Assembly: GCF_001891085.1 (NCBI RefSeq)
Contig: NZ_JXUP01000005.1
Span: forward strand, 62,001-126,000
Length of the DNA stretch: 64,000 nt
Direction: 5' to 3'
From: Campylobacter concisus
GTDB taxonomy: Bacteria; Campylobacterota; Campylobacteria; Campylobacterales; Campylobacteraceae
In this document: in pieces, positions 33,941 through 44,439 of the stretch
Layout: every line of letters begins with the position of its first letter
Position numbering within the stretch: position 1 is the stretch's first letter
Program-made: the position numbers and the translations under genes
The notes under the pieces: generated by a model
The model's database searches: none
What the model was told of the DNA's origin: nothing
Seen by the model: the letters and a program-made list of their open reading frames with translations, nothing else

Positions 33941-35515
33941 TTACTGCCTAAAGATATCAAATTCTGGCTCATAGGCCTTAGTTTTTACCCCAAAATATCC
34001 AAGAACTGAGCTAAATATAAAATCATGCGAAAGGCTCTCATCTTTTCTAGTTTTTAGCCTTTTTAAAAGTTCGCTATCGCTTGAAAAGACGATGGCTGGG
34101 ATGTGTTTTTGCTCGTCTGGAGCGATGGAGTAAGGCAGACCATGTAAATATATACCGTTTTCACCTAGGCTCTCTCCGTGATCTGAGAAAAAGAACATAG
34201 TGACTTCAAATTCATCTTTTCTTACTTCAAGAGCGTTTATTAGCTCACTTTGTAGATAGTCCTCATATAAAATGGTGTTGTCGTAGGTATTTGCTATCTC
34301 ATCTGGTGTGCATTTATTTAGCTCGGCAGTATCGCAAGTTGGAGTGAATTTTTTAAATTTACTTGGGTAGCCTTTGTAGTAGATAGGGCCGTGTGAGCCT
34401 TGTAGGTGTAACACGATAAAGGTAGTAGAATTTGTATCTTCTATGACCTTTTTGGCCTCATCAAATATCACTTCATCAAAGCCTTCTGCTCTATGATCTG
34501 AAGTATGGTTTTGATCAAGATTATCGCAAACACCCTTGCAACCTCCACTATTGTTGCCAAAAAAGTATGTCTTTATGCCAAGTTTATTGATGATATCAAC
34601 TAAATTTTCACGAGCTTTTGCTTCGCGGTTGCTAAAATTTTCTCGCTTTAAGTCTGAAAATAGGCAAGGCACACTAGTTTCTGTGGCTGTTCCACATGAG
34701 TAGAAATTTGTAAAACTTACCACATCTTTTTGTTTAGTAAATTTATTCGTATCATTTTTGGTGTAGCCATTTAGTGAGTAGTTTCTGCTTCTTTGCGTCT
34801 CGCCAACTATCAAAACTAAAATTTTCTTTTTATCATCAGCTAGTACCGCATCATCTGCTACATAGGTAAAAGGTAGTGGTTTTTGTATGAGCGATTTTAC
34901 TAGCTTTGCAGCCGAGTAGATGGGATAGTATGGGAGCAATGCGGTTCTTAAATTCGAGTGTTCTCTAAAAAATGGTATAAAAATTTTAGACGTTAATGAA
35001 AATATGATAGCTATCACAACTATAGAAAATGAGATAATTTTTACTCTTGATTTAAACTCGCTTTTGAAACTACCATAGTTAATTTTTACAAATACCACAT
35101 ATGCACAAGGTAAGATGGTTGTAAAAATTATCCAAAAAACTAAACCTGTGCTAAAGTAACTAAAGGCTTCTTTGGTGTCGGTGTGTAGGACGTTTAATAA
35201 CATATCTTTATCTATAATAACACCATATGCTTGCATAAAGTAAGCAGATATACCACTTGCTAAAATCAAAATAATTGCAACTGGCTTTAGCAAAAAAGGT
35301 AAAAATAAAATACAAAAAATACTAGCGAAAACTAAGATAAAGACAATTGCAAATATAAGAAAAAAGAATATAGAAAAAGATAGTTGATTATTTTGTAGAA
35401 AGCCTGAAAGAACGCCTTTGTATAAAAATATATAATTTATAAAAAACATGTAAGCAGTAAATAAAATCAGAAACTTTAAAAAACTGATACTTTTAAATTT
35501 ATTAATATTTAGCAT
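33941..35515 (-). CDS. eptC: phosphoethanolamine transferase (EptA/EptC type)
   Basis: A 524-residue inner membrane enzyme with five N-terminal helices and a periplasmic sulfatase-like domain. Visible zinc and catalytic parts are LVLIVGETQRSRNYSLNGY (Glu239), SCGTATETSVPC with the nucleophile threonine (about residue 278), and FFFSDHGESLGENG. It transfers phosphoethanolamine from phosphatidylethanolamine. In C. jejuni the single EptC modifies lipid A, the flagellar rod protein FlgG and N-glycan, and FlgG in this window keeps the target threonine. I infer that this is the same enzyme. Confidence 0.88.
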   Translation of the reverse strand: MLNINKFKSISFLKFLILFTAYMFFINYIFLYKGVLSGFLQNNQLSFSIFFFLIFAIVFILVFASIFCILFLPFLLKPVAIILILASGISAYFMQAYGVIIDKDMLLNVLHTDTKEAFSYFSTGLVFWIIFTTILPCAYVVFVKINYGSFKSEFKSRVKIISFSIVVIAIIFSLTSKIFIPFFREHSNLRTALLPYYPIYSAAKLVKSLIQKPLPFTYVADDAVLADDKKKILVLIVGETQRSRNYSLNGYTKNDTNKFTKQKDVVSFTNFYSCGTATETSVPCLFSDLKRENFSNREAKARENLVDIINKLGIKTYFFGNNSGGCKGVCDNLDQNHTSDHRAEGFDEVIFDEAKKVIEDTNSTTFIVLHLQGSHGPIYYKGYPSKFKKFTPTCDTAELNKCTPDEIANTYDNTILYEDYLQSELINALEVRKDEFEVTMFFFSDHGESLGENGIYLHGLPYSIAPDEQKHIPAIVFSSDSELLKRLKTRKDESLSHDFIFSSVLGYFGVKTKAYEPEFDIFRQ

Positions 35516-35591
35516 CTTTTCAGCCTTTGTAAAAAGCCATAATAATAGGACTCAAATGTAAATGGCTAGAAATTTCAAATAAAAAATAAGA

Positions 35592-35879
35592 TTATTTTTT
35601 CTTGCCTTTGGATTTTTTTGCTTCAGCTTTTTTGACTTTCGCATTCTCTTTTATGCTAAGTTTTGCCTTAACTTTTTGCATATCGTTAAAGCCAATACCT
35701 TGGACTTTTTCAAGTTCATCGATGCTTTTAAATTTATGGGCTTTTCTATATTTTATAATGTTTAACGCCTGGCCTTTACTTAGCCCAAGCCCCATTAACT
35801 CGTTTTTGCTGGCCGTATTTAGATTAGCGCCATATGCAATACTTGCAACTACCAAACAAAGTAAAATTTTAATCCTCAT
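35592..35879 (-). CDS. ComEA-like exported helix-hairpin-helix protein
   Basis: A 95-residue protein with signal peptide (MRIKILLCLVVASIAYG), a helix-hairpin-helix pair (NLNTASKNELMGLGLSKGQA, VQGIGFNDMQKVKAKL) and a lysine-rich tail. It should bind double-stranded DNA in the periplasm, as ComEA does in natural transformation. It lies nine bases after PBP1A. The short form without a membrane anchor is common in this group. Confidence 0.85.
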   Translation of the reverse strand: MRIKILLCLVVASIAYGANLNTASKNELMGLGLSKGQALNIIKYRKAHKFKSIDELEKVQGIGFNDMQKVKAKLSIKENAKVKKAEAKKSKGKKK

Positions 35880-35888
35880 CTTATCTTC

Positions 35889-37817
35889 CTAAAACAATAA
35901 TCCATCATTTTCTTGATCTTGTATGATGTCATTTGCCGGTATATTTTGAGGTAGTGGCGAGTCGTTTGTGTAGTATTCGTCACTGCCACCATAATAGCCT
36001 TTATAAACACCATCTGGCTGCTCAAATGCACGTCTTAAAGTAGGATAAAGCTTAATGTAGCCTTCCATAAATTTCTTAAACACAGGTGCTGCTGTCCTGC
36101 CGCCGCCTTCAATCTTTTTCATAGGGCTGTTGTCGTCATTTCCGTACCAGATTATCGCTTCGATATCAGGTGAGTAACCACAAAACCAAGCATCGATGTT
36201 ATTATTTGTTGTGCCGGTTTTGCCTGCTATTTGGATGCCATTTATTTTTGCGTTGCGTCCAGTGCCGTTATTTACGACATTTTGAAGAAGTGTCGTCATC
36301 AAAAATGCTTGTTCTGGTTTTAGCACTTGCTTTCTTTGTGGCTCATAGTCCATCGACGCACCAAAGCTATTTTCTATATGCTTAATGAGCGTAGGCTCGA
36401 CCACTTCGCCATCGTTTGGAAACATCGAGTAAAATTTTGCAAAATCAAGTGGCGAAATCCCAAAACTTCCAAGTGCGATAGATAAATTTTCTGGGATATC
36501 GTTAAAGCCCATATCCGTAAGCTGTTTACGAACCGAGCTAAGGCCAAGATCGTTTAGCAAATTTATGGTTGCGAGGTTACGCGACTGGGTTATGGCTGAT
36601 TTTATAGTGATATAGCCTTGAAAACCGCCACTATAATTCTTTGGCGTCCACTCTTTGCCATTTCCCATGTCAAATGTCCTGGCGATATCAGCCACTTGAG
36701 AGACGACTGAGTAGCCACTATCAAGTGCTATTTGATAGATAAATGGCTTAAAGCTAGATCCTGGCTGGCGCTTGCTTTGAGTGGCACGGTTATAACTGCT
36801 TTTTGCGTAGTCAATACCACCAATTAGTGCCAAAATTTGACCGCTTTGTGGATGAGTAACCACTATAGCTCCATTTAGAATTTCTGCATTTGCTTTTTTA
36901 TCGCGCTTTAAAATTTCATTGTAGCCATAGACTAGAGCTTCTTGAGCGATCTTTTGGACATTTAGATCAACTGTGCTTTGTATTTTATAGCCACCAGTTT
37001 TTATATCGTCAAATTTCTTTGAAGCCTCTTTTATTATCTCATCGACTACGTAAGGAGCTTTATTTCTTGTGAGTGTATCATCAAAGACCGCTGGCTCTTC
37101 AAGCACACCCTTGCGGTACTCATCCTCATTTATCCAGCCGATACTATACATTCTCTCAAGTACTCTATTTGCACGGCTAAGTGATAGGTCAAGGTGCTTT
37201 GTAGGATCATAGGTACTTGGCGCTTTTGGCAAGCCAACCAACATAGCAACTTCTTTTATGCTTAGCTCATTTAGCTCTTTTCTAAAATATCCTTCAGCTG
37301 CTGTTTTTATGCCGTAGTAGCCATGTCCAAAATAGACGTGATTTAGGTATCTTTCGATGATATCTTCTTTGCTAAGCTCGCTTTCAAGCTTTATAGCAAG
37401 CACGATCTCTTTTATCTTTCTTGTAAATTTCTTCTCACGGCTTAGAGCCAAATTTTTAATGAGCTGTTGTGTTAGTGTTGAAGCTCCCTCGACTAGCTTT
37501 CTAGCTTTAATATCTTTTATGGCAGCCCTTGCCATGGCTTCTACGTTTATGCCACCATGCTCAAAGTAGCTCGTATCCTCGATAGCTACGAGTGCTTCGA
37601 TGACACGCGGCGGGATGTCGTTATACTTTACGTAAATTCTATTTTCTTCAAAGATATTCGCGATGAGTTCGTTATTTCTATCAAAAATTTGCGTTGTAAG
37701 CTTTGGTTTATAATCAATAATAGCGTAAGCATCAAATCTAACTTGTGAGTAAAAATATAAAAATGCTCCGCCAAGCGAAATGGCAACTATAAAGATAAAT
37801 GCCAAGATATATTTCAT
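35889..37817 (-). CDS. pbpA: penicillin-binding protein 1A (bifunctional)
   Basis: A 642-residue class A PBP: an N-terminal membrane helix, a glycosyltransferase domain (EDTSYFEHGGINVEAMARA, GASTLTQQLIKNL, YLNHVYFGHGYYGIKTAAEG), and a transpeptidase domain with the SSFKPF, SRN and KTGTT motifs. It polymerises and crosslinks peptidoglycan. Its start overlaps the maf stop, and order alaS-unknown-maf-pbpA follows Campylobacter. Confidence 0.95.
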   Translation of the reverse strand: MKYILAFIFIVAISLGGAFLYFYSQVRFDAYAIIDYKPKLTTQIFDRNNELIANIFEENRIYVKYNDIPPRVIEALVAIEDTSYFEHGGINVEAMARAAIKDIKARKLVEGASTLTQQLIKNLALSREKKFTRKIKEIVLAIKLESELSKEDIIERYLNHVYFGHGYYGIKTAAEGYFRKELNELSIKEVAMLVGLPKAPSTYDPTKHLDLSLSRANRVLERMYSIGWINEDEYRKGVLEEPAVFDDTLTRNKAPYVVDEIIKEASKKFDDIKTGGYKIQSTVDLNVQKIAQEALVYGYNEILKRDKKANAEILNGAIVVTHPQSGQILALIGGIDYAKSSYNRATQSKRQPGSSFKPFIYQIALDSGYSVVSQVADIARTFDMGNGKEWTPKNYSGGFQGYITIKSAITQSRNLATINLLNDLGLSSVRKQLTDMGFNDIPENLSIALGSFGISPLDFAKFYSMFPNDGEVVEPTLIKHIENSFGASMDYEPQRKQVLKPEQAFLMTTLLQNVVNNGTGRNAKINGIQIAGKTGTTNNNIDAWFCGYSPDIEAIIWYGNDDNSPMKKIEGGGRTAAPVFKKFMEGYIKLYPTLRRAFEQPDGVYKGYYGGSDEYYTNDSPLPQNIPANDIIQDQENDGLLF

Positions 37818-38356
37818 AAAAATGCCTTTAATATTTTTAAATTTAGTCCCATGGCCGTGCTAGTTTCGCCGTACTGGGAGATGATATATTTTTTATTAAA
37901 ATTTTCTATCGTCATGGCTCCAGCCTTGCCTTGCCACTCATTATTTTTTATGTATTCATTAAGGTCATGTTCGTCAAATTTTTTAAATTTATACGTAGTT
38001 TTGCTTACGTTTATAAGCTCAAATTCGCCTAAAAATATCATCGCTGTATAGACGCTGCATTCGTTGCCACTTTGTAAATTTAGCATGGTAATCGCTTCTT
38101 TTTCATCCTTTGCTTTACCTAAAATTTTATCTCCACACGCCACACAGCTATCTGCAAAGAGTAAATTTTTAAGAGCTATATTTTCTTTTAAAAATTGCTC
38201 TTTTTTGGCTTTTACGACGTTTTGGACATAAATTTCAGGCTTTACATTTTTTTCTATCTTGCTCTCGTCAAACTGGAAAGAAATTTGAGTGAAATTTATG
38301 CCAGCATCTTTTAATAAATTTGCCCTTGTTGGTGAGCTTGAAGCGAGTGTTATCAT
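37814..38356 (-). CDS. maf: Maf-like nucleotide pyrophosphatase
   Basis: A 180-residue Maf/YhdE-type protein with LASSSPTRANLLKDAG at the N-terminus and FADSCVACGDKILGKA in the middle. Maf proteins hydrolyse dTTP/UTP or modified nucleotides. It overlaps both neighbours by four bases. Confidence 0.9.
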   Translation of the reverse strand: MITLASSSPTRANLLKDAGINFTQISFQFDESKIEKNVKPEIYVQNVVKAKKEQFLKENIALKNLLFADSCVACGDKILGKAKDEKEAITMLNLQSGNECSVYTAMIFLGEFELINVSKTTYKFKKFDEHDLNEYIKNNEWQGKAGAMTIENFNKKYIISQYGETSTAMGLNLKILKAFL

Positions 38357-38853
38357 AAAAATACCTTATAGCTTATACCAAGATAAATAGCTGCTAGCGA
38401 AGCTAATAAATTTAGTGGTGTGAAGTAATAAATTATAACGATCAAACTCTCGTTTAGCTCGATCATTTCATGCGATCTTAGTGCTTTTAAGGCCTTTTTG
38501 TATCTATAAAATATATAGCATAAATTTAATAGCAAAAATAGTTCTATTGCGCATTTTGTTGCCACCATTGCACTTGCCATAGGATTTGTCAAATTTGCAT
38601 CATAAAATCCAAAAATTATAACCACACTTGTCGCTATCACGCAAAGGATTAGTATGAAAATCGCAATGCCAAAGCGCCTTATAATGTGAAGTAAGATGTG
38701 ATAGCGTTCCTTGTCTTCAAATTTATTTTTTATAAAGTAGCTTCCAACAAGTACAAGACCGGCTTGTAGCCCCACAAAAAGAGCTACAAAGCATACATGC
38801 AAAAATAGTACTACTTGGTCAAATTTTATAAAAGCTATATCGTAATGACTCAT
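38353..38853 (-). CDS. four-helix membrane protein of unknown function
   Basis: A 166-residue integral protein with four probable helices and a histidine in the first ([16 protein letters not shown]), somewhat like CopD-type or heme-binding small membrane proteins. I do not recognise the family. It is translated together with alaS and maf, overlapping both by four bases, which is unusual company for a membrane protein. Confidence 0.75.
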   Translation of the reverse strand: MSHYDIAFIKFDQVVLFLHVCFVALFVGLQAGLVLVGSYFIKNKFEDKERYHILLHIIRRFGIAIFILILCVIATSVVIIFGFYDANLTNPMASAMVATKCAIELFLLLNLCYIFYRYKKALKALRSHEMIELNESLIVIIYYFTPLNLLASLAAIYLGISYKVFL

Positions 38854-41408
38854 TTTTCTAAAGCTTGCCTTGCATACTCAAGTGAGCTCTTTATGGCGTC
38901 TTCAATGGCTAGAGCATTTTTGCCGCCAGCTGTTGCAAAGTCTTCTTTTCCGCCGCCATTGCCGCCAAGGATTTGTGCTGCAAATTTTACCCAAGCACCA
39001 GCTTTTATAGGGGCATTTTTCACGCCAGCTGCAAGAGAAATTTTACCCTCTTCATCGACTTGCACTAGTAAGATCGCAGCCTTTTCGTGCTCGTTTTTAA
39101 ACTCATCTATCAAAGTTTTTATGTCGCCACCATCGATGCTTGCTACGCAAAGTTTGGTCTCATTTACGTTTAAAAAGGCTAGGGCGTGAGAATTTTTAGC
39201 ATTTTTTAGCTTATCTTTTAGCGTTTTTAGCTCGCTTTTTAGCTTTTTGACGGCATTTAGTGGCTCGGTGCTTTTTAGTTCATCTTTTAGCTCATCAAGC
39301 TCAGCTCTAAATGACCTTGCTAAATTTAGCGCAGTCCTTGAGCAAACAGCCTCTATACGCCTAACGCCAGCGCTTACGCCACTCTCTTTTGTGATGAAAA
39401 ACGATCCGATCTCATCTATATTTTTAACGTGTGTACCGCCACAAAGCTCTTTGCTGACATCGCCAAAGCTAACGACTCTCACATCATCAGCGTATTTTTC
39501 ATTAAATAGTGCGATAGCTCCGCTATTCTTAGCATCTTCGAGTTTCATAAGTTCTGTTTTTGAGTTAGCACCATTTAGTATCCACTCATTTACCAAATTT
39601 TCGATCTTTGAAATTTCTTCGCTAGTAAGTGCCTTTGGATGTGAGAAGTCAAACCTTAGCCTATCTGCCTCGACATTTGAGCCAGCTTGAGCGATGTGCG
39701 TGCCAAGCACGTTTCTAAGGGCTGCATGAAGCAAGTGTGTGGCGCTGTGGTGACGTGCGATCTGGGCTCTATCACTGCCAACTTCAAGCTCTACTTCGTC
39801 ATCAACTTTTAGCGCTGCATTAGTTTTTACTAAAGATAAATTTAGTCCATGAAATTTTTGCGTATCAAGCACATTTGCTTTGCCCACTATCTTACCGCTA
39901 TCGCCGCACTGGCCGCCACTTTGAGCGTAAAATGGAGTGACATCAAACATCACCCAGCCCTCTTTGCCAGCGTCTAAACTATCTACATTTTTAAATTCTT
40001 CATCAAGCAGGGCTAAAATTTTGCTTTTGCTCTTAAGCTCTTCGTAGCCTATAAATTTATTCTCGCCAAATTTTTCAAGTAGCTCTTTAAAATCGCCCTT
40101 CGCACTCTTGTCGCCACTGCCTTTCCAAGCAGCTTTTGCACGTGCTTTTTGCTCGCTCATAAGCTCATCAAACCTTGCCTCATCGACTTTTAAGCCCTTT
40201 TCTCTAAGCATATCAGCTGTTAGATCAAGTGGAAAGCCAAATGTGTCATAAAGCTTAAACGCAGCCTCTCCGCTAAAAATTTCTTTTGTATTTTTAAGCT
40301 CGCTCTCAAATAGTTCTAAGCCACTCGCGATCGTGGCTAAAAATCTCTCTTCTTCAAGCTTTATCTGCTCTTTTACAGCCGCTTTTTTCTCATTTAGATA
40401 GGTGTAGTGCTCGCCCATTAGCTCGCAAACTTTATCGACAAGCTTATACATAAATGGCTCTTTTATACCTAGCAAGTATCCATGGCGGATCGCACGGCGT
40501 AAGATGCGGCGAAGCACGTAGCCACGGCCTTCTTTGTCAAATGTTGTACCTTGAGCTAGCAAAAATGTAACCGAGCGGATGTGATCGCTTATGACGCGGT
40601 AGCTAGCGCCACTTTCATAGACGTATGGCTTGCCACAAAGTTTTGCTACTTCGCTAATTAGTGGCATAAAAAGTGTGCTGTCGTAGTTGCTAAATTTACC
40701 TTGCAAGATAGCAGTAACGCGCTCAAGTCCCATGCCAGTATCAATGCTTGGCTTTGGAAGTGGGCTTAGCTTGCCGTCCGCACTTCTTTCATACTGCATG
40801 AAAACAAGGTTCCAGATCTCTAAAAATCTATCGCCATCGCCGCCCATGTAATCTTCAGGCGTATTAAAGTGCTCAGCACCTTGATCGTAAAAAATTTCAC
40901 TGCAAGGGCCACATGGTCCAGTATCTCCCATTTGCCAGAAGTTATCGTGATCGCCAAAGCGGTAAATTCTCTCTTTTGCGATGTGAGTGCTCCAAATTTC
41001 AAACGCCTCATCGTCACTTTCGTGAACGGTTACATAAAGCTTATCTTTTGGTAATTTTAGTACTTCTGTTACAAATTCCCAAGCGTAAGCGATCGCCTCT
41101 TTTTTGAAGTATTCGCCAAAACTAAAATTTCCTAGCATCTCAAAAAATGTGTGGTGGCGCGCTGTGTAGCCGACGTTATCAAGGTCGTTGTGCTTACCAC
41201 CAGCTCTTATGCAGGTCTGACAGCTAGTGCGAATAGGTGGTGTTGGGCGTGGCACTTCGCCTGTGAAAATGCTCTTAAACGGCACCATGCCAGCGTTTGT
41301 GAAAAGTAGTGTTGCATCGTTTGGCACGAGTGGTGCAGAAGCTACGACTTCGTGACCTTTTGATTTGAAAAAATCAAGATATGCCTTTCTTATATCTAAA
41401 TTTTGCAT
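38850..41408 (-). CDS. alaS: alanyl-tRNA synthetase
   Basis: An 852-residue synthetase of normal length. The class II catalytic core ([35 protein letters not shown]), the editing domain with [13 protein letters not shown] and the CGGTHV zinc motif, and the C-terminal C-Ala domain are all visible. It loads alanine on its tRNA and edits Ser and Gly errors. Divergent from the oxidoreductase gene, with an A/T-rich gap of 167 bases. Confidence 0.97.
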   Translation of the reverse strand: MQNLDIRKAYLDFFKSKGHEVVASAPLVPNDATLLFTNAGMVPFKSIFTGEVPRPTPPIRTSCQTCIRAGGKHNDLDNVGYTARHHTFFEMLGNFSFGEYFKKEAIAYAWEFVTEVLKLPKDKLYVTVHESDDEAFEIWSTHIAKERIYRFGDHDNFWQMGDTGPCGPCSEIFYDQGAEHFNTPEDYMGGDGDRFLEIWNLVFMQYERSADGKLSPLPKPSIDTGMGLERVTAILQGKFSNYDSTLFMPLISEVAKLCGKPYVYESGASYRVISDHIRSVTFLLAQGTTFDKEGRGYVLRRILRRAIRHGYLLGIKEPFMYKLVDKVCELMGEHYTYLNEKKAAVKEQIKLEEERFLATIASGLELFESELKNTKEIFSGEAAFKLYDTFGFPLDLTADMLREKGLKVDEARFDELMSEQKARAKAAWKGSGDKSAKGDFKELLEKFGENKFIGYEELKSKSKILALLDEEFKNVDSLDAGKEGWVMFDVTPFYAQSGGQCGDSGKIVGKANVLDTQKFHGLNLSLVKTNAALKVDDEVELEVGSDRAQIARHHSATHLLHAALRNVLGTHIAQAGSNVEADRLRFDFSHPKALTSEEISKIENLVNEWILNGANSKTELMKLEDAKNSGAIALFNEKYADDVRVVSFGDVSKELCGGTHVKNIDEIGSFFITKESGVSAGVRRIEAVCSRTALNLARSFRAELDELKDELKSTEPLNAVKKLKSELKTLKDKLKNAKNSHALAFLNVNETKLCVASIDGGDIKTLIDEFKNEHEKAAILLVQVDEEGKISLAAGVKNAPIKAGAWVKFAAQILGGNGGGKEDFATAGGKNALAIEDAIKSSLEYARQALEK

Positions 41409-41575
41409 TTTTATCCTCGTTAGTTTTAAATTTTGCTCGATTTTAGCTAAAAATCGTTTGTAAATTTATAAAAAAGCACAAAATTAATTTTTGCTTAATA
41501 TATTTTATAAATTTATTTGTTTAAAAGCGATTTGCAATTAAAATAGCCTAAAAATTTATAACTAAAAGGTCTTTA

Positions 41576-42445
41576 GTGAAACTCAGAATTGGCATTGTTG
41601 GATACAATCTGGTTGGCAAGCGGCACTATATGGAGCTGAGGCGTTCTGACAAATTTGAAGTTTGTGGAGTTTTTGATAAAGAAAATAGAGATGATGCTTG
41701 CAGAGCTCCGTTTTTTGATGAGTTTAAGAAATTTATAGAAGTAGCCCAGCCACAAGCTGTCGTACTTTGTTTGCCTCAACATGAGATCGTAGAGGCCTTT
41801 TGTCAGTGTGCAAAATATTGCCAAAATATCTTGATTTCAAGACCGATATTTAAAAGCGTGAGTGAGCTAAAAGAGATAAAATATGCCTCAGTGGTAAATA
41901 AAGTAAGAGTTTGCACCGGCGTAGATGAGCGCTTTAATCCGACCATCGTTTCATTAAAAAAGGCACTTTTAAAAGAAGAAGAAATTTATAGCATTTCAAT
42001 TGCGCATTTTAGACCACTTTGCAAAGGAAATATTATAAATGAGCTTTCACTTTGCGATATAGACCTTGCGAAAAATTTAGTAGATAGTGAAATTTGCAGC
42101 TTTTTTTATACTCAAGCAAATAAAACAAATACCAAAATATGCGACAATGTTGGAATAAACATTAAAATGAAAAATCAAATTTTGGTGAGTATTACTGATT
42201 CTTTTTGTGGCTCTTTAGAGCGTTTTAAAATAGAAGTAAATACCAAAGAAGGTGTTTATTTTGGCGATCTTATTGATTACAAACTTCACAGAGTAAATGA
42301 AAATGGTCAGATGAATTTAAAAACCGATCCTTTAAACAATGAAATAAAAGCCCAATATGATGCCTTTTATAACCTTTGTCAAAGCGGCGAAAACATCGAA
42401 CTTTCAAACATTGATGATGCGATAAAAATTAAGGAGTTGTTTTGA
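41576..42445 (+). CDS. Gfo/Idh/MocA-family oxidoreductase
   Basis: A 289-residue protein with an N-terminal nucleotide-binding motif (RIGIVGYNLVGKRHYMEL) and a substrate domain of Gfo/Idh type. It starts at GTG 41576 near AAAAGGTC. In C. jejuni an oxidoreductase of this kind (Cj0504c) lies between alaS and hemH, the same arrangement as here. The substrate is unknown. The stop overlaps hemH. Confidence 0.82.
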   Translation: MKLRIGIVGYNLVGKRHYMELRRSDKFEVCGVFDKENRDDACRAPFFDEFKKFIEVAQPQAVVLCLPQHEIVEAFCQCAKYCQNILISRPIFKSVSELKEIKYASVVNKVRVCTGVDERFNPTIVSLKKALLKEEEIYSISIAHFRPLCKGNIINELSLCDIDLAKNLVDSEICSFFYTQANKTNTKICDNVGINIKMKNQILVSITDSFCGSLERFKIEVNTKEGVYFGDLIDYKLHRVNENGQMNLKTDPLNNEIKAQYDAFYNLCQSGENIELSNIDDAIKIKELF

Positions 42446-43398
42446 TGAAAAAGGCACTTTTGCTTTTAAATATGGGTGGGGCAAATAGCCTTGCTGATGT
42501 AGAAATTTTTCTAAAAAATATGTTTAATGACCCTTATATTTTGGGCATAAAGAATAAATTTTTAAGAAAATTTGTAGCTTTTATGATCACAAAAGGTAGG
42601 CTAAAAATAGCTAAGCATAACTACGAACAAATAGGTGGCAAATCGCCTATTTGCGAGCTTACAGCTAAGCTTTGCGATAGAATTTCAAGCTTACAAAATG
42701 AGTTTGATGCAGTTGATTTTGCGATGAACTATACTTCACCATTTGCAAAAGATGTGCTTAAAAAATACGAAAATTTTGATGAGATAGTGCTTTTGCCACT
42801 TTATCCTCATCATTCACAAACTACGATAACTTCGAGTTTAGATGATTTTAAAAAAGCAAAAGATGAGCTAGAGATAAAGGCTAAAATTTTGCTTTGCGGG
42901 CCATTTTACGATGATGAAATTTATAATAAAATCATAATCTCGCACATAAATGAAGCCATAAATAATATAGATATAAGCGATGTGGAGCTTATCTTTTCAG
43001 CTCATTCGTTGCCTCAAAAAATTATCGATAAAGGTGATGTCTACGAAAAACATATAAATGAGCATGTGCAAATTCTAAGCAAAATGATAAAAGATAGCGG
43101 ATTAAACTTCAAAGGGATAAATTTAGCCTACCAATCGCGCCTTGGCCCTGTAAAATGGCTAGAGCCCTCACTAAATGAAATTTTGGCAAAGTGCAAGAGT
43201 AAAAAGGCTCTTATCTATCCGCTCTCTTTTTGTATAGATAACTCTGAGACCATTTTTGAGCTAGTTATTGAGTATGCAAAGATCGCAAAAGAGCTAAATT
43301 TTAGCTTCTACAAGGTTGTTTGGTGCCCAAATTTTAGTGATGAGTTTGCTAGTTTTATCTTACAAAAAGCAAAAACAGCCAAAGAGATTAACTTTTAG
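42442..43398 (+). CDS. hemH: ferrochelatase
   Basis: A 318-residue ferrochelatase that inserts iron into protoporphyrin IX. Features are LLNMGGANSLADVEIFL, GGKSPI, the LLPLYPHHSQTT strand, FSAHSLPQK with the metal-site histidine, and YQSRLGPVKWLEPS. The start is TTG 42442 or ATG 42445 (the frame before is coupled at TTTTGATGA). A sigma-54 promoter overlaps its stop. Confidence 0.95.
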   Translation: MMKKALLLLNMGGANSLADVEIFLKNMFNDPYILGIKNKFLRKFVAFMITKGRLKIAKHNYEQIGGKSPICELTAKLCDRISSLQNEFDAVDFAMNYTSPFAKDVLKKYENFDEIVLLPLYPHHSQTTITSSLDDFKKAKDELEIKAKILLCGPFYDDEIYNKIIISHINEAINNIDISDVELIFSAHSLPQKIIDKGDVYEKHINEHVQILSKMIKDSGLNFKGINLAYQSRLGPVKWLEPSLNEILAKCKSKKALIYPLSFCIDNSETIFELVIEYAKIAKELNFSFYKVVWCPNFSDEFASFILQKAKTAKEINF

Positions 43399-43413
43399 GA
43401 ATAAATCTTGCTT
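43397..43413 (+). promoter_or_regulatory. sigma-54 promoter at the hemH stop codon
   Basis: AGGAATAAATCTTGCTT has GG (43398-43399) and GC (43410-43411) with exactly ten bases between them and the TTGCTT end. It lies 36 bases before the unknown gene at 43449, which starts behind AAAAAGGAGA. Confidence 0.78.
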
Positions 43414-43448
43414 ATAAAATATATCTCAATACAGTAAAAAGGAGATAT

Positions 43449-43910
43449 ATGAAGGTACAAAATAACGACATAATCGATTATCTATTGCAATCAGGCTCAA
43501 GCAAAACTAAGGATAAAAAAAATAGTTTTGATGAAATTTTAAACCTTGCTATGGATAAAATCGCAAGCGATGCAAAAATTTCAGATAAGATTGAACAGTT
43601 TAAAAAAAGGCTTACTGAAATCGGCGCAGTTGGTTTTATAAGCGAGTTAAATTCTAACAAGATAGAAGAGAAAATAGCCCAAAAGAAAAAGGAGCTAACT
43701 GAACTTCTAGGCATAGATGATCCCGCAAAAACACAGGATCAAAAGAATGAGCTGCTTAAGATAATGGATAAAATTTTGAGCGATTATCGCAAAGAGCTAA
43801 ATGTAGCACTTGCTAATCAAGCTCTACTAGAGAAGCAAAAAAATCTTAATAGTAAGAGTAGTAGCTCGGTTAATTTAAGTTCTGTTTTAAATGAGCTAGG
43901 ACTTGCTTGA
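43449..43910 (+). CDS. helical protein of unknown function under a sigma-54 promoter
   Basis: A 153-residue lysine/serine-rich helical protein without signal peptide or membrane helix (KRLTEIGAVGFISELNSNKI, a long coiled-coil stretch in the middle). The sigma-54 box upstream puts it with the flagellar regulon, where Campylobacter uses RpoN almost only. A role in flagellar assembly or a secreted co-regulated protein is inferred. I recognise no named family. C. jejuni has small RpoN-dependent unknown genes such as Cj0428 for comparison. Confidence 0.78.
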   Translation: MKVQNNDIIDYLLQSGSSKTKDKKNSFDEILNLAMDKIASDAKISDKIEQFKKRLTEIGAVGFISELNSNKIEEKIAQKKKELTELLGIDDPAKTQDQKNELLKIMDKILSDYRKELNVALANQALLEKQKNLNSKSSSSVNLSSVLNELGLA

Positions 43911-43963
43911 AATTTATATAAAAGATATTTAAGCCTATATAACTTTGCCAAAAATCTATATTT

Positions 43964-44431
43964 TTACGGCAAAGTTATGCCAAATTTTATAGCAGCCCCG
44001 TATATTATTGCGCTAATTATTCCAGCAAAAAAGCCAGCTACTATATCATCGCCCATTACGCCAAGGCCACCTTTTACATTGCGGTCGATCCTGCCTATTA
44101 TCGAAGGCTTTTTAATATCAAGCACTCTAAAAAGTACAAGTGAGAGTATTAGCTGAGAGATCGTAGTTCCGCTAATGGCAATAGCAAGCCAAACTCCAGC
44201 AACTTCGTCTATAACGATAAAACTTTCATCGTGAGAATTTACCTTTTTTTCAAAATCATCAATAACGCTAATGCTTACCAAAAATAGCAAAATGCTAGCT
44301 AGAAAAAGTGTGGTTGATGATAAAAAATAAAGCACAAAATAAGCTACTACAGCGCCAGCGATAGAACCCCAAGTGCCAGGTGCTTTTGGCAAAAGTCCAA
44401 ATCCAAAAAAAGTTAAAAATAGTCTTTGCAT
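43964..44431 (-). CDS. pgpA: phosphatidylglycerophosphatase A
   Basis: A 155-residue membrane protein with FFGFGLLPKAPGTWGSIAG at the N-terminus and the active-site-like VIDEVAGVWLAI in the middle, then RIDRNVKGGLGVMGDDIVAG. PgpA dephosphorylates PGP in phosphatidylglycerol synthesis. Order with the next three minus-strand genes agrees with C. jejuni Cj1607-Cj1610. Confidence 0.93.
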   Translation of the reverse strand: MQRLFLTFFGFGLLPKAPGTWGSIAGAVVAYFVLYFLSSTTLFLASILLFLVSISVIDDFEKKVNSHDESFIVIDEVAGVWLAIAISGTTISQLILSLVLFRVLDIKKPSIIGRIDRNVKGGLGVMGDDIVAGFFAGIISAIIYGAAIKFGITLP

Positions 44432-44439
44432 AAATTTCC

